Source of the DNA: Pseudorhodoferax sp032153935 | GTDB taxonomy: Bacteria; Pseudomonadota; Gammaproteobacteria; Burkholderiales; Burkholderiaceae_C | Direction: 5' to 3' | Assembly (NCBI RefSeq): GCF_964253035.1 | Contig: NZ_CAXUQL020000001.1 | Span: 558,001 to 622,000 of the forward strand | Length of the DNA: 64,000 nt | The notes under the pieces: generated by a model | Told to the model about the DNA's origin: nothing | What the model saw: the letters and a program-made list of their open reading frames with translations, nothing else | The model's database searches: none | Shown: positions 30,821 through 42,404 of the stretch, piece by piece | Layout: every line of letters begins with the position of its first letter | How positions within the stretch are numbered: position 1 is the first letter of the stretch | Position numbers and translations under genes: made by a program

Positions 30821-31609
30821 ATGAACTACCAGTTCCAGACGTTGACCCATCCCGGCCGGCTGCGCCACAACAACGAAGACGCCGCGGCTTTTGACCCTGC
30901 CTGCGGCTGCAGCGTGCTGGCCGACGGCATGGGCGGCTACAACGCCGGGGAAGTGGCCAGCAGCATGGCCGTCAACGTCATCCTCGCCGAATTCGCGGCC
31001 TGGTACGCTGCAGCGGGGCCCGGCGCTTCCGTGCGCGAGGTCCGCAAGGCCATGGAGCGTTGCGTGCAGCATGCGAACCAGGCCATCCTGAGCACGGCGC
31101 GTGCCGACCCGGACTGCGCCGGAATGGGCACCACGCTGGTCATCGCCATGTTCCATGAGCAGCGCCTGGTACTTGGCCACGTCGGCGATTCGCGCGCCTA
31201 TCGGCTGCGTGAAGGGCAGCTGCAGCAGATCACGCGCGACCACTCCTTGCTGCAGGAGCAGCTCGATGCCGGGCTGATCACGCCCGCGCAGGCCGCCGTA
31301 TCGTCGCAGCGCAATCTCGTCACGCGTGCCCTGGGCATCGAGTCCGGGGCCGAGCTGGACCTCAACGAGTTTGCGGTGGAAGCCGGCGATCTCTACATGC
31401 TGTGCTCGGACGGGCTGTCGGACATGGCGAACGACAGCGAGATCGAGGACATCCTGCGCGCGACCGGCTCGCTCGAGCACAAGGCCCGCCGCCTCATCGA
31501 CCGCGCGAACGCCAATGGCGGCCGGGATAACATCACCGTCCTGCTCGCACAGGCGATGTCCACTCCGCCAAACCGGCCGGGCCTGGTTTCCAGGCTGCTG
31601 CGCACTTGA
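30821..31609 (+). CDS. PP2C-family serine/threonine phosphatase
   Basis: A 262-residue soluble PP2C/PppA-type phosphatase. All metal and catalytic motifs are seen: 'RLRHNNEDA', 'LADGMGGYNAGEVAS', 'GMGTTLVIA', 'GHVGDSRAYRL', 'LCSDGLSDM' and 'GGRDNITVLL'. Such enzymes reverse Hanks-type kinase phosphorylation. The next gene encodes an FHA phosphothreonine-binding protein, a classical pairing, but no Hanks kinase is in the window. Confidence 0.95.
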   Translation: MNYQFQTLTHPGRLRHNNEDAAAFDPACGCSVLADGMGGYNAGEVASSMAVNVILAEFAAWYAAAGPGASVREVRKAMERCVQHANQAILSTARADPDCAGMGTTLVIAMFHEQRLVLGHVGDSRAYRLREGQLQQITRDHSLLQEQLDAGLITPAQAAVSSQRNLVTRALGIESGAELDLNEFAVEAGDLYMLCSDGLSDMANDSEIEDILRATGSLEHKARRLIDRANANGGRDNITVLLAQAMSTPPNRPGLVSRLLRT

Positions 31610-31649
31610 AATCCATCGACATCCAAATGATCAGACCCAGGAGCCGACC

Positions 31650-32324
31650 ATGCCAAAGTTGATCGTCTCGATCGACGGTGTAGTCATCAAGGAAGTCCAG
31701 CTCACCAAGGACCGCACGACGCTCGGCAGGCGTCCGTACAACGACGTCGTGATCGACCATCTTGCCGTCAGCGGCGAGCATGCAGCCGTGCTGATCGCCG
31801 GCAACGAAGTGCAGCTGGAAGACCTCAACAGCACCAACGGCACCTACGTCAACAGCCGCCCCATCCGCAAGCAGGTGCTGCGCCACAACGACATGGTCGA
31901 GATCGGCAAGTACAAGATCAAGTTCCTGCACGATGCGCAGGACGGCAACGAAACACGGGCACCAGTGGCGCCAGCGCCGGCCGCCGCGCGCGCCGAAACC
32001 CCGACACCACAGCGCCGGGCCTTCGACACCGTTCTGGGTGCCGACCTCGAAGCAGCGGCCGGCCCCGCATCGATCCGCGTGACCTCCGGCTCGGCCGCCG
32101 GCCGCGAAGTTGCTCTGGTCAAGGTCGTCACCACCATCGGCAAGCCGGGTGTGGCGGTTGCCGCCATCACGCGCCGCCCCCACGGCTATGTGGTCGTGCA
32201 TGTGGAGGGAGCACATGCTCCGATCGTGAATGGCACCACCGTCGGCACGACACCAGTGGACCTCAAGCACGGCGACGTGCTCCAGTTGGCCGGTACGCAC
32301 ATGGAGTTCCTCCACAGCCTTTGA
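31650..32324 (+). CDS. FHA-domain protein
   Basis: A 224-residue protein with an AGGAG site before its ATG. The FHA domain covers about 20-90: 'TTLGRRPYNDVVIDHLAVSGEHA' and 'LEDLNSTNGTYVNSRPI' contain the conserved Gly-Arg, Ser-x-x-His and Asn-Gly-Thr residues that bind phosphothreonine. After a Pro/Ala linker (about 108-125) a second, degenerate FHA-like beta domain follows ('TTIGKPGVAVAAITRRPHGYVV', 'NGTTVG'). It is a likely phospho-dependent adaptor for the PP2C gene's pathway. Confidence 0.92.
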   Translation: MPKLIVSIDGVVIKEVQLTKDRTTLGRRPYNDVVIDHLAVSGEHAAVLIAGNEVQLEDLNSTNGTYVNSRPIRKQVLRHNDMVEIGKYKIKFLHDAQDGNETRAPVAPAPAAARAETPTPQRRAFDTVLGADLEAAAGPASIRVTSGSAAGREVALVKVVTTIGKPGVAVAAITRRPHGYVVVHVEGAHAPIVNGTTVGTTPVDLKHGDVLQLAGTHMEFLHSL

Positions 32325-32488
32325 GCGGGCAGCGTGGCCGCTCGGCAGATCGTGCAAGTGCAGGACATTGTTCGCGACGGAATCAGCAAAATTTCTCGAC
32401 AGCGGGTCACCACTGCCTGTAGCCTTCAGCATCGCGTCCTGACCTGGGGTGTCGGACGCCCATTTCCTTATTTCACCGAAGGAACCGG

Positions 32489-33283
32489 ATGAAACTGCGC
32501 GTGCTCGGCTGTTCCGGCGCCATTGCAAAGGACTGTCGCACGACGTCCTTTCTGCTTGATGCCGACGTGCTGGTCGATGCCGGTACGGGCGTGGGAGACC
32601 TGAGCCTGGATGAGATGCGCCTGATCGACCATGTGTTCCTGACCCATTCGCACCTGGACCACATCGCCGCGCTTCCGCTCATGGTCGATGCCATTGCATC
32701 GCAACGGACCAAGCCCATCAGCGTGCACGCGCTGCCGGGCACCATCGCAGCACTCAAGGCGCATGTCTTCAACAACGTGATCTGGCCCGACTTCAGCCGG
32801 ATCCCATCGGAAGCCGCTCCCTTCGTGCGTTTCCACGAGATCGAGATCGGTACGCCAGTCCAGGTCTGCGGCAAGACCATCGAACCCTTGCCTGCGGTGC
32901 ACACGGTGCCAGCATGCGGCTATGCCGTCTCGGCGGGGGGCGCGCATTGGGTGTTCACCGGCGACACGGAACGCAACCCGGCATTCTGGCAGCGCCTGGA
33001 GCAGCTGGATGTGTCGATGCTGGTAATCGAAACCGCGTTCAGCAACCGCGAGCAGGAACTCGCCCGGCGCAGCCTGCACCTGTCGCCCGTCGCGCTGGCG
33101 GAAGAACTGGCACACATGGACCACGCCCGCAACGTGCCGGTCTACATCACGCACACCAAGCCGTCGGAGACCGTGCTGATCATGGCCGAGATCGACCAGT
33201 TCGACCGCAACGCCACCCACAACAGCCAGCCCGGCGCGCATGACATCCGCTGGCTGGAAGCTGGCCAGGAATTCGAGATCTAA
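32489..33283 (+). CDS. metallo-beta-lactamase-fold 3',5'-cyclic-nucleotide phosphodiesterase-like (class II)
   Basis: A 264-residue hydrolase. The metal site HxHxDH is at 53-58 (HSHLDH), with later ligands in 'AVHTVPACGYAVSAGG', 'FTGDTERNP' and 'VYITHTKPSE'. The 'GCSGAIAKDCRTTSFLLDADVLVDAG' start is typical of class II phosphodiesterases related to yeast PDE1 and CpdP. It probably cleaves cyclic AMP or GMP in the cytoplasm. It follows the PP2C and FHA genes in the same direction, which suggests a shared signalling pathway; the 164-bp gap before it shows no other gene. Confidence 0.85.
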   Translation: MKLRVLGCSGAIAKDCRTTSFLLDADVLVDAGTGVGDLSLDEMRLIDHVFLTHSHLDHIAALPLMVDAIASQRTKPISVHALPGTIAALKAHVFNNVIWPDFSRIPSEAAPFVRFHEIEIGTPVQVCGKTIEPLPAVHTVPACGYAVSAGGAHWVFTGDTERNPAFWQRLEQLDVSMLVIETAFSNREQELARRSLHLSPVALAEELAHMDHARNVPVYITHTKPSETVLIMAEIDQFDRNATHNSQPGAHDIRWLEAGQEFEI

Positions 33284-33611
33284 GACCGGGTCATGGCCAG
33301 GGCGCCATGGAAAAGTCGATCGACAGCGGATACCACTGGATCAGCGTTCGGGAGCACGACGGGCCAGGACAGCACAGCGAAGGACGCAGCGTCCTGCCAC
33401 CGCTGCCGCACCTGGATGCGCAGGTCGACGTTCCAGAAGTACGCTTTGTCCTTCATCAAGACCTGCTTGATGGCTTGCGAAGGCATGTCTGTCTCAGTGT
33501 TAGTCTTCGCTTCAGCAAAAACCCTTGCGGCACGGCCGGAAGGCTGAGGCGCCGTCGGGATCTGCTACTCTGCATACATTCCGTTTTCCATCATCACAAA
33601 AGGGGGATCCC
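33284..33611. other. 328-bp gap without a recognisable gene
   Basis: Between the phosphodiesterase and the DUF883 gene. The only open frames are a 68-codon minus-strand frame (33280-33486) and overlapping plus-strand frames, none with recognised motifs or clear ribosome sites. It may be a degraded gene remnant or an untranslated region. A GGGGG-rich ribosome site for the DUF883 gene lies at its end. Confidence 0.4.
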
Positions 33612-33932
33612 ATGTCCAAAGCGAGTGCATCCAGCGTCGAATCCCAAGAACAACTGGTCAGCGACATCAAGTCCGTCATCTCCGATGCCGAGGAAATGTT
33701 GAGCGCCACCGCAGACCAGGCCGGCGAGAAGGTCAACAACCTGCGTGCGCGCATCCAGGTTCGCCTGCACGATGCCAAGCTGCGCCTGGTCGACGCCGAA
33801 GAAGCTCTGTTGGCCAAGACCAAGGCAGCAGCCCGTGCCACCGACGAATACGTGCACGAGTCGCCCTGGACCGCCATTGGCGTTGCCGCCGCGGCTGGCG
33901 TGCTGCTGGGCCTGGCCCTCGGCCGGCGTTGA
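33612..33932 (+). CDS. DUF883 (ElaB/YqjD-type) membrane-anchored protein
   Basis: A 106-residue protein. Residues 10-80 are an amphipathic, coiled-coil-like helix ('LVSDIKSVISDAEEMLSATADQAGEKV'), followed by a C-terminal TM segment 'WTAIGVAAAAGVLLGLALG' and Arg-Arg end. This is the ElaB/YqjD layout: tail-anchored inner-membrane proteins that can bind stationary-phase ribosomes in E. coli. It heads a yqjD-yqjE-yqjK-like trio. Confidence 0.92.
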   Translation: MSKASASSVESQEQLVSDIKSVISDAEEMLSATADQAGEKVNNLRARIQVRLHDAKLRLVDAEEALLAKTKAAARATDEYVHESPWTAIGVAAAAGVLLGLALGRR

Positions 33933-33962
33933 TCGTTCCGCACCCCATCCTCGGACCCTGGC

Positions 33963-34385
33963 ATGGCTAGCGGACCCCGCGGCGCAGCCTCGGGTGCTGG
34001 CCCGGTCGGTGCGGTGCGCCGCATGCTGTCGACCCTGCTGGATCTCGCCCAGACACGGCTGCAGCTGATCGGCAACGAGATCCAGATCGAGAAACACCGC
34101 GCGCTGCAGATGCTGGCGCAGGCGCTGCTCGCCGTGTTCTGCCTGTGCATGGCCCTGCTGATGGCGGTCGGGCTCATCCTGGCGCTGTGGTGGGAGCAGC
34201 GCATCGCGGTGTTGTGCGTCCTGCTGGTCCTGTTCGCTGCGGCCACGTTCTGGCTGCAACACCTGGTCCGCAGCCGGCGCGCCATGCAGGACCATCCCTT
34301 CGCCGCCAGTCTGGCGGAGTTGCAGGAGGACCTGCGGCAGCTGAAGGAGACGGCCCATCATGCGCCGCCGCAAGAGCCTCGCTGA
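33963..34385 (+). CDS. YqjE-like (phage-holin superfamily) membrane protein
   Basis: A 140-residue protein with two adjacent TM helices (about 48-74 and 80-98) after an N-terminal amphipathic stretch 'LLDLAQTRLQLIGNEIQIEKHR', the pattern of YqjE/phage_holin_3_6. Despite the family name it is a chromosomal envelope protein. It overlaps the next gene by 26 bp. Confidence 0.88.
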   Translation: MASGPRGAASGAGPVGAVRRMLSTLLDLAQTRLQLIGNEIQIEKHRALQMLAQALLAVFCLCMALLMAVGLILALWWEQRIAVLCVLLVLFAAATFWLQHLVRSRRAMQDHPFAASLAELQEDLRQLKETAHHAPPQEPR

Positions 34386-34695
34386 ACTGGAGCGCGAGCG
34401 CGGCCGCTTGCTGGAACGCATCGGCACGCAGCGCAGCCAGTTGCCAGCCCAGTTCGCGCCGGTGGCGCACCTGCTGCAGTTCGGCGAACGCGTTGCACAC
34501 ACCATGCAGGCTGCGCGCACGTTCGTACAGCGACATCCGTGGGCCATGGGCGCCATCGGCGCGGTGCTGGTGATGCGCCGGCCGCGCTCCCTGGGGCGCT
34601 GGATGAAGCGCGGCCTCCTGGTCTGGCGCACCTGGCGCACCGCCCGCAATTTCGCCCAGGTGGTCCAGCGTCAGCTGAACCGCCCCCCCGGTTGA
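34360..34695 (+). CDS. YqjK-like protein
   Basis: A 111-residue basic protein, starting inside the 3' end of the YqjE-like gene. The N-terminus 'LAELERERGRLLERIGTQRSQL' is a charged helix, followed by a weak hydrophobic stretch 'WAMGAIGAVLVM' and a very basic C-terminus. Position after yqjD- and yqjE-like genes and the helix pattern suggest YqjK. The function is unknown. Its stop almost abuts uvrA, which converges. Confidence 0.75.
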   Translation: MRRRKSLAELERERGRLLERIGTQRSQLPAQFAPVAHLLQFGERVAHTMQAARTFVQRHPWAMGAIGAVLVMRRPRSLGRWMKRGLLVWRTWRTARNFAQVVQRQLNRPPG

Positions 34696-34696
34696 C

Positions 34697-37690
<2,994 letters not shown>

Positions 37691-37790
37691 GATAAGCGGC
37701 AGCGCTTTTGGACGCAGGCCCCGCCTCTCCAAACCCGGATGCGGCACAATCGACGCCCTTTTCTCTCGCAACGGCAGCACAGGCATCACC

Positions 37791-38294
37791 ATGGCATCCG
37801 TCAACAAAGTCATCATCGTCGGCAACCTGGGCCGTGACCCCGAAACGCGCACCTTCCCGAGCGGCGGCCAGGTCTGCAACGTGCGGATCGCCACCACCGA
37901 CCGCTGGAAGGACAAGCAGAGCGGCGAGATGCGCGAGATCACCGAATGGCACAACGTGGTCTTCAACGACCGCCTGGCCGAGATCGCCAACCAGTACCTG
38001 CGCAAGGGCTCGCAGGTCTATGTCGAAGGCTCGCTGCGTACGCGCAAGTGGACCGACAAGGACGGCAACGAGCGCTACACCACCGAGATCCGCGCCGACC
38101 AGATGCAGATGCTGGGCAGCCGCCAAGGCATGGGCGGTGGTGGCGGCCCGTCCGGCGACGACGACGGCGGCTACGAAGCGCCGCGCCGTCCGGCCGCACC
38201 GCCGGCCCGCGCTCCCGCGCCCCGCGCGGCACCGGCTCCGGCGCCCAAGGCGTCGAGCGGTTTCGACGACATGGACGACGACATTCCGTTCTGA
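37791..38294 (+). CDS. ssb: single-stranded DNA-binding protein
   Basis: A 167-residue SSB starting 'ASVNKVIIVGNLGRDPETR'. The OB fold covers residues 1 to about 110 ('EITEWHNVVFNDRLAEIANQYL', 'GSQVYVEGSLRTRKW'), then a Gly/Pro/Ala-rich linker, ending in the conserved acidic tip 'DDMDDDIPF' that recruits repair and replication partners. Divergent from uvrA with 100 bp between, a widespread order. CACAAT at 37745-37750 is a likely -10. Confidence 0.97.
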   Translation: MASVNKVIIVGNLGRDPETRTFPSGGQVCNVRIATTDRWKDKQSGEMREITEWHNVVFNDRLAEIANQYLRKGSQVYVEGSLRTRKWTDKDGNERYTTEIRADQMQMLGSRQGMGGGGGPSGDDDGGYEAPRRPAAPPARAPAPRAAPAPAPKASSGFDDMDDDIPF

Positions 38295-38316
38295 CGCAAC
38301 GCTCCGCGTTGGAAGC

Positions 38317-38356
38317 AAAGGCCTGTGGCGCCCGTCGCCATGGGCCTTTTCTCTTT
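38317..38356 (+). terminator. ssb rho-independent terminator
   Basis: AAAGGCCTGTGGCG pairs with CGCCATGGGCCTTT (two mismatches) around a short loop and runs into TTTTCTCTTT. It lies 22 bp after the ssb stop and 10 bp before the end of the convergent LacI gene. Confidence 0.8.
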
Positions 38357-38366
38357 CCGCATCACT

Positions 38367-39509
38367 TCAGCGTGACGACCACGCCAGGCGCGAGCTGTCG
38401 CGCACGATGAGCTCGCACGGAACGACATGTGTCGCAGGCGGCGCGTCGACCTCTCTTCCAGCTTTCAGGCTCAGCACGACCTGGGCCGCCTTGAGGCCGA
38501 TGTCGTAAGGCCGCGGCCGCACCGTGGTCAATGCGGGATGCACGCGCGCAGCGATCGGCGCATCGCCGAAGCCGGCGATCGCGAAGTCCTGGGGAAAGCG
38601 GATGCCACGGGCGGGCGCCGCCAGGATGGCGCCGACCGCCATGTTGTCGCTGGCGAAGATGACGGCCTGCGGCCGCTGGTCCGGCGGCTCGCGCGACAGG
38701 CGCTCCAGCATCTGCGCACCGGCATCCAGCTCGTCGTCGCAGGAGGACGCCTGGACATCCGACGCGAGACCTGCCGCTGCCATCGCCTGCGCGTAACCCA
38801 GCGCGCGCTGCTGCGCACGGAAGTCCTGCGGCGCCTGCCGCAGCGCGAAGCGGATGCGCCGTGCACCCTGCTCCAGGAAGTGCCGCGCCAGCTCCTTGCC
38901 GATGTCCGCGTGCGGAAAACCGACCTGGTGGAACGGCCGCCCGGGCACCACGCCCCAAGTCTCGACGATCGGGCAGCGCGCGGCGCGCAGCAGCGCTTCG
39001 GATTCGGGCGTGTGGTCGTCGCGGGTCAGGATCAAGGCGCTGGGATGCCAGCCCATGAAGGCCCGCATGGCGCGCTCCTCGCGCGCTTGCGAGTACTCGG
39101 TGTTGGCCAGCAGCAGCTGCAAGCCCGACCCCTCGAAGCCATCGCCCATGCCCTTCACCAGGTCCGCGAAGGTCGAACTGCCCGTGTTCTGCATCACGGC
39201 GCCGACGACCCGGCTCTCCGCTGAGGCCAGCCGCCCCGCCATCTGGCTGGGCACGTAGCCGGTCTCCAGGATGATCTGGTGCAGGCGGTCGCGCACGGCC
39301 GGCGACACCTTCTCCGGCGCATTGAAGTAGCGCGACACGGTGATCGAGGACACCCCCGCCAGCGCCGCCACGTCATGGATGGTGTGCGTGCCGAGCTTGC
39401 GGCGGGGTGTGCGCACCCGCGCCGTGGATTCCACGGCGGGATCCCTGGCCAGAGCGCCAGACGCCTCATCAGGGTTTACCCTTGGACCAGGTGGAATGGA
39501 TTGACGCAT
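38367..39509 (-). CDS. LacI-family regulator, GntR-type
   Basis: A 380-residue repressor from the ATG at 39509. A 35-residue basic leader precedes the LacI helix-turn-helix 'TIHDVAALAGVSSITVSRYFN' with hinge 'GYVPSQMAGRLAS'. The C-terminal periplasmic-binding-like domain ('VVGAVMQNTGSSTFADLVKGM', 'PQAVIFASDNMAVGAILAA', 'DFAIAGFGDAPIAARVHPALTTVRP') binds an effector, probably a sugar acid. The two GTTACCGG-type palindromes in front of the divergent operon resemble sites of gluconate-type LacI proteins, so it most likely represses that operon and itself. Confidence 0.93.
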   Translation of the reverse strand: MRQSIPPGPRVNPDEASGALARDPAVESTARVRTPRRKLGTHTIHDVAALAGVSSITVSRYFNAPEKVSPAVRDRLHQIILETGYVPSQMAGRLASAESRVVGAVMQNTGSSTFADLVKGMGDGFEGSGLQLLLANTEYSQAREERAMRAFMGWHPSALILTRDDHTPESEALLRAARCPIVETWGVVPGRPFHQVGFPHADIGKELARHFLEQGARRIRFALRQAPQDFRAQQRALGYAQAMAAAGLASDVQASSCDDELDAGAQMLERLSREPPDQRPQAVIFASDNMAVGAILAAPARGIRFPQDFAIAGFGDAPIAARVHPALTTVRPRPYDIGLKAAQVVLSLKAGREVDAPPATHVVPCELIVRDSSRLAWSSR

Positions 39510-39528
39510 TGCAGCGAGCGAATATACA
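39501..39528 (+). promoter_or_regulatory. sigma-70 promoter of the sugar-acid operon
   Basis: TTGACG (39501-39506) and TATACA (39523-39528) are separated by 16 bp, close to consensus. Transcription would start near 39535, just before the operators. The -35 box overlaps the first codons of the divergent LacI gene. Confidence 0.65.
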
Positions 39529-39539
39529 GTCGCGCCAAT

Positions 39540-39564
39540 GTTACCGGTGACAGTTACCGGTAAC
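39540..39564. promoter_or_regulatory. tandem LacI/GntR-type operators
   Basis: GTTACCGGTGAC (39540-39551) and the perfect palindrome GTTACCGGTAAC (39553-39564) lie 13 bp apart in repeat, downstream of the -10 box. The E. coli GntR/IdnR operator core is very similar. A bound repressor would block transcript start and also the leftward LacI promoter. Confidence 0.75.
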
Positions 39565-39586
39565 AAGTCGGCGGCGCGGACCGCAA

Positions 39587-39593
39587 AAGGAGA
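39587..39593 (+). promoter_or_regulatory. ribosome binding site of the first operon gene
   Basis: AAGGAGA lies 7 bp before the ATG at 39601 and supports that start over longer frames. Confidence 0.75.
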
Positions 39594-39600
39594 CAGGAAC

Positions 39601-40575
39601 ATGCACATCACCCATCGGCTGGCACTTTCGCTGGCCATCGGCGCTGCCGCCCTCGCTGGCCATGCCCAGGGGACCTACCCCGAGCGTCCTCTGACCCTGG
39701 TGGTGCCCTATCCCGCCGGTGGCGTAGCCGACACGATCGCGCGGCCACTCGCACAGGAACTGGGCAAGCGCCTGGGCCAGCCGGTCGTCATCGACAACCG
39801 CGCCGGCGCCAACGGCAACATCGGCTCGGCCTTCGTCGCCCGGCAGCAGCCTGCCGACGGCTACACCATCCTGCTCGGATCGACCAGCACGCTGGCCGTC
39901 AACCCGCACCTCTACAAGTCGACGGGCTACGACCCGGCCCGGGACTTGCAGCCGCTGACGCTGACGCACCAGATGCCCAACGTGCTCGTGGTCGGCGCCG
40001 GCACGCCCTACAAATCGGTGGCCGATGTCGTCGCGGCCGCCAAGGCACAGCCCGGCAAGCTGGTGTTCGGCTCGGCCGGCAACGGCAACACCATGCACCT
40101 GGCCGGCGTGGTGTTCCAGGAGAAGACCGGCACCCAGTTGCTGCATGTCCCGTACAAGGGCGGCCCGCCGGCCCTCAACGACGTGCTGGGCGGCCAGATC
40201 CCGATGATGTTCCACAACCTGCCGGCCGTGGTCACGTTCCGCCAGGCCGGCAAGGTGCGCGTGCTGGCCGTCGCGGACACCAAGCGCTCGCCGGTCCTGC
40301 CGGACGTACCGACCATGGCCGAGGCCGGCGCGCCCGGTGTCGTGTCCATCGTCTGGAACGGCCTGCTGGTGCGCCAGGGCACGCCACCGGCCATGGTCCA
40401 ACGCCTGAACACCGAACTGCGCGCGATCCTGGAATCGCCCGATTTCCGCAAGCCGCTCGAAGCCCAGGGCTACGAGGTGCTGTCGTCCACACCCGCTGAA
40501 TTCGAAACCCTGCTGCGCAAGGACCTGGCCGCCATGGCCACCACCGTGAAGCAGGCCGACATCCGGATCGACTGA
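39601..40575 (+). CDS. Bug/TctC-family receptor, first gene of sugar-acid operon
   Basis: A 324-residue periplasmic receptor with signal peptide ending 'LAGHAQG', then 'YPERPLTLVVPYPAGGVADTIARPL', 'VVIDNRAGANGNIGSAFVA' and 'HVPYKGGPPALNDVLGGQI', all standard for Bug proteins. As the first gene behind the LacI-controlled promoter it most likely binds the sugar acid degraded by the downstream enzymes. No TctAB genes accompany it. Confidence 0.94.
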   Translation: MHITHRLALSLAIGAAALAGHAQGTYPERPLTLVVPYPAGGVADTIARPLAQELGKRLGQPVVIDNRAGANGNIGSAFVARQQPADGYTILLGSTSTLAVNPHLYKSTGYDPARDLQPLTLTHQMPNVLVVGAGTPYKSVADVVAAAKAQPGKLVFGSAGNGNTMHLAGVVFQEKTGTQLLHVPYKGGPPALNDVLGGQIPMMFHNLPAVVTFRQAGKVRVLAVADTKRSPVLPDVPTMAEAGAPGVVSIVWNGLLVRQGTPPAMVQRLNTELRAILESPDFRKPLEAQGYEVLSSTPAEFETLLRKDLAAMATTVKQADIRID

Positions 40576-40617
40576 GGCCGCGCGCCCGGTCCGCCATTGC
40601 CTTCGCACTTCTCTGCC

Positions 40618-42375
40618 ATGACAACGCCCCCACGCAAGAACCTGAAAGAACTCCGCAGCCAGCGCTGGTTCGCCAGCGACGACATCCGCGGCTTCGCCCA
40701 CCGCCAGCGCATGCAGCAACAAGGCCTGGTGCGCGAGGAGTTCATGGGCCGCCCCGTGATCGGGATCATCAACACCTGGAGCGAGCTCTCGCCCTGCCAT
40801 GCGCACCTGCGCGAGCGCGCGACCGCCGTCAAGCGCGGCATCCTGCAGGCCGGCGGCTACCCCTTCGAGTTGCCTGCGATGAGCCTGGGCGAGGTCATGG
40901 TCAAGCCGACGACCATGATCTACCGCAACTTCCTGGCGATGGAGACCGAGGAGCTGCTGCGCAGCCTGCCGCTGGACGGCGCCGTGCTGATGGGCGGCTG
41001 CGACAAGACCACTCCGGCCCTGGTCATGGGCGCGCTGTCCATGGACATCCCGGCCATCTTCTGCCCGGCCGGCCCCATGCTCAACGACCGCTACAAGGGC
41101 CTCACGGTCGGCGCCGGCACGCACACCAAGAAGTACTGGGAGCAGTACGTGGTGGGCGACATCGACCAGCCCGAATGGATCTCGCTGGAAGCGAAGATGA
41201 CACGCGCACCGGGCACCTGCAACACCATGGGCACGGCCAGCACGATGACCTCCATCATCGAGGCCATGGGCCTGACATTCCCGGGCGCCACCAGCGTGCC
41301 GGCCATGGACGCCGGGCACACGCGCCTGGCATGGGCCTGCGGCAAGCGCGCCGTGGAGATGGTCTGGGAAGACCTGCGGCCCTCGCAGATCGTCACGCGC
41401 GCAGCGCTGCTCAACGGGGTGGCCGCCTACATGGCGCTGGGCGGCTCCACCAACGCCGCCGTGCACCTGCCGGCCATCGCCGGCCGCGCCGGCGTCGCGC
41501 TGACCCTGGACGATCTCGACGAAGTCTCACGCCGCGTCCCCGTGCTCGCCAACGTGTTCCCCTCGGGCAACCGGCTCATGGAGGACTTCTTCTACGCCGG
41601 CGGCCTGCCGGCCCTGCTCAACAAGATCCGCGACCAACTCGACCTGGGCACGCTGACGGTCACCGGGCGCACGCTGGGCGAGAACATCGAAGGCCGCACC
41701 TGCACCGACGACGACGTGATCCGCGATCCGCAGTCGCCGCTGATCGCCGCCACGGCCGACTGCCCCGAAGCCGGCATGGCCCTGGCCGTGGTGCGCGGCA
41801 ACCTGTGCCCCGACGGTGCGGTGCTCAAGCCCTCGGCCGCATCGCCGCACCTGCTGCGCCACACCGGCCCGGCCCTGGTGTTCGACTCCAACGCCGACAT
41901 GCTGGCCGCCGTGAACGACCCGGATCTGGACGTCGACGAGAACACCGTGCTTGTGCTGCGCAACGGCGGCCCGGTCGGCGCGCCCGGCATGCCCGAATGG
42001 GGCAACCTGCCCATCCCCAAGAAGCTGCTGCAGCGCGGCGTGCGCGACATGCTGCGCATCTCCGATGCACGCATGAGCGGCACGCACTACGGCACCTGCG
42101 TGCTGCACGTGGCGCCGGAATCGGCCGTCGGCGGCCCGCTGGCCCTGCTCAAGACCGGCGACATGGTCGCGCTCGACATCGGCCAGCGCCGCCTGGACAT
42201 GCTGGTGTCCGACGCAGAGCTGGCCGCCCGCCGCGCCGCCTGGACACCGCCGCCGCAAACCTACAGCCGCGGCTATGCCCGCATCTACCAACAGCAGGTG
42301 ACGCAGGCCGACAAGGGCTGCGACTTCGAGGTGCTGGCCGGCAACGCGCCCACCGCCGAACCCTCCATCTACTGA
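40618..42375 (+). CDS. IlvD/Edd-family sugar-acid dehydratase (L-arabinonate/xylonate type)
   Basis: A 585-residue iron-sulfur dehydratase. The three cluster Cys are visible: Cys60 (SELSPCHAHL), Cys128 (GGCDKTTPA) and Cys201 (PGTCNTMGTAST). Other family marks are 'FELPAMSLGEVMVKPTTM', 'ALGGSTNAAVHLPAIAGRAG' and 'SDARMSGTHYGTCVLHV'. Length and Cys spacing fit the pentonate/hexonate dehydratase branch with a [2Fe-2S] cluster rather than IlvD of branched-chain synthesis. It would convert an aldonate into a 2-keto-3-deoxy acid. The exact sugar acid is not decided by sequence reading. Confidence 0.9.
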   Translation: MTTPPRKNLKELRSQRWFASDDIRGFAHRQRMQQQGLVREEFMGRPVIGIINTWSELSPCHAHLRERATAVKRGILQAGGYPFELPAMSLGEVMVKPTTMIYRNFLAMETEELLRSLPLDGAVLMGGCDKTTPALVMGALSMDIPAIFCPAGPMLNDRYKGLTVGAGTHTKKYWEQYVVGDIDQPEWISLEAKMTRAPGTCNTMGTASTMTSIIEAMGLTFPGATSVPAMDAGHTRLAWACGKRAVEMVWEDLRPSQIVTRAALLNGVAAYMALGGSTNAAVHLPAIAGRAGVALTLDDLDEVSRRVPVLANVFPSGNRLMEDFFYAGGLPALLNKIRDQLDLGTLTVTGRTLGENIEGRTCTDDDVIRDPQSPLIAATADCPEAGMALAVVRGNLCPDGAVLKPSAASPHLLRHTGPALVFDSNADMLAAVNDPDLDVDENTVLVLRNGGPVGAPGMPEWGNLPIPKKLLQRGVRDMLRISDARMSGTHYGTCVLHVAPESAVGGPLALLKTGDMVALDIGQRRLDMLVSDAELAARRAAWTPPPQTYSRGYARIYQQQVTQADKGCDFEVLAGNAPTAEPSIY

Positions 42376-42404
42376 GCTCTTCGACCGCTCCTTCCCCAAG
42401 CACC

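Noticed and set aside
33963..34385. Phage holin, hence prophage remnant
   Set aside because: It matches the YqjE type that travels with DUF883/YqjD genes; no other phage gene is near.
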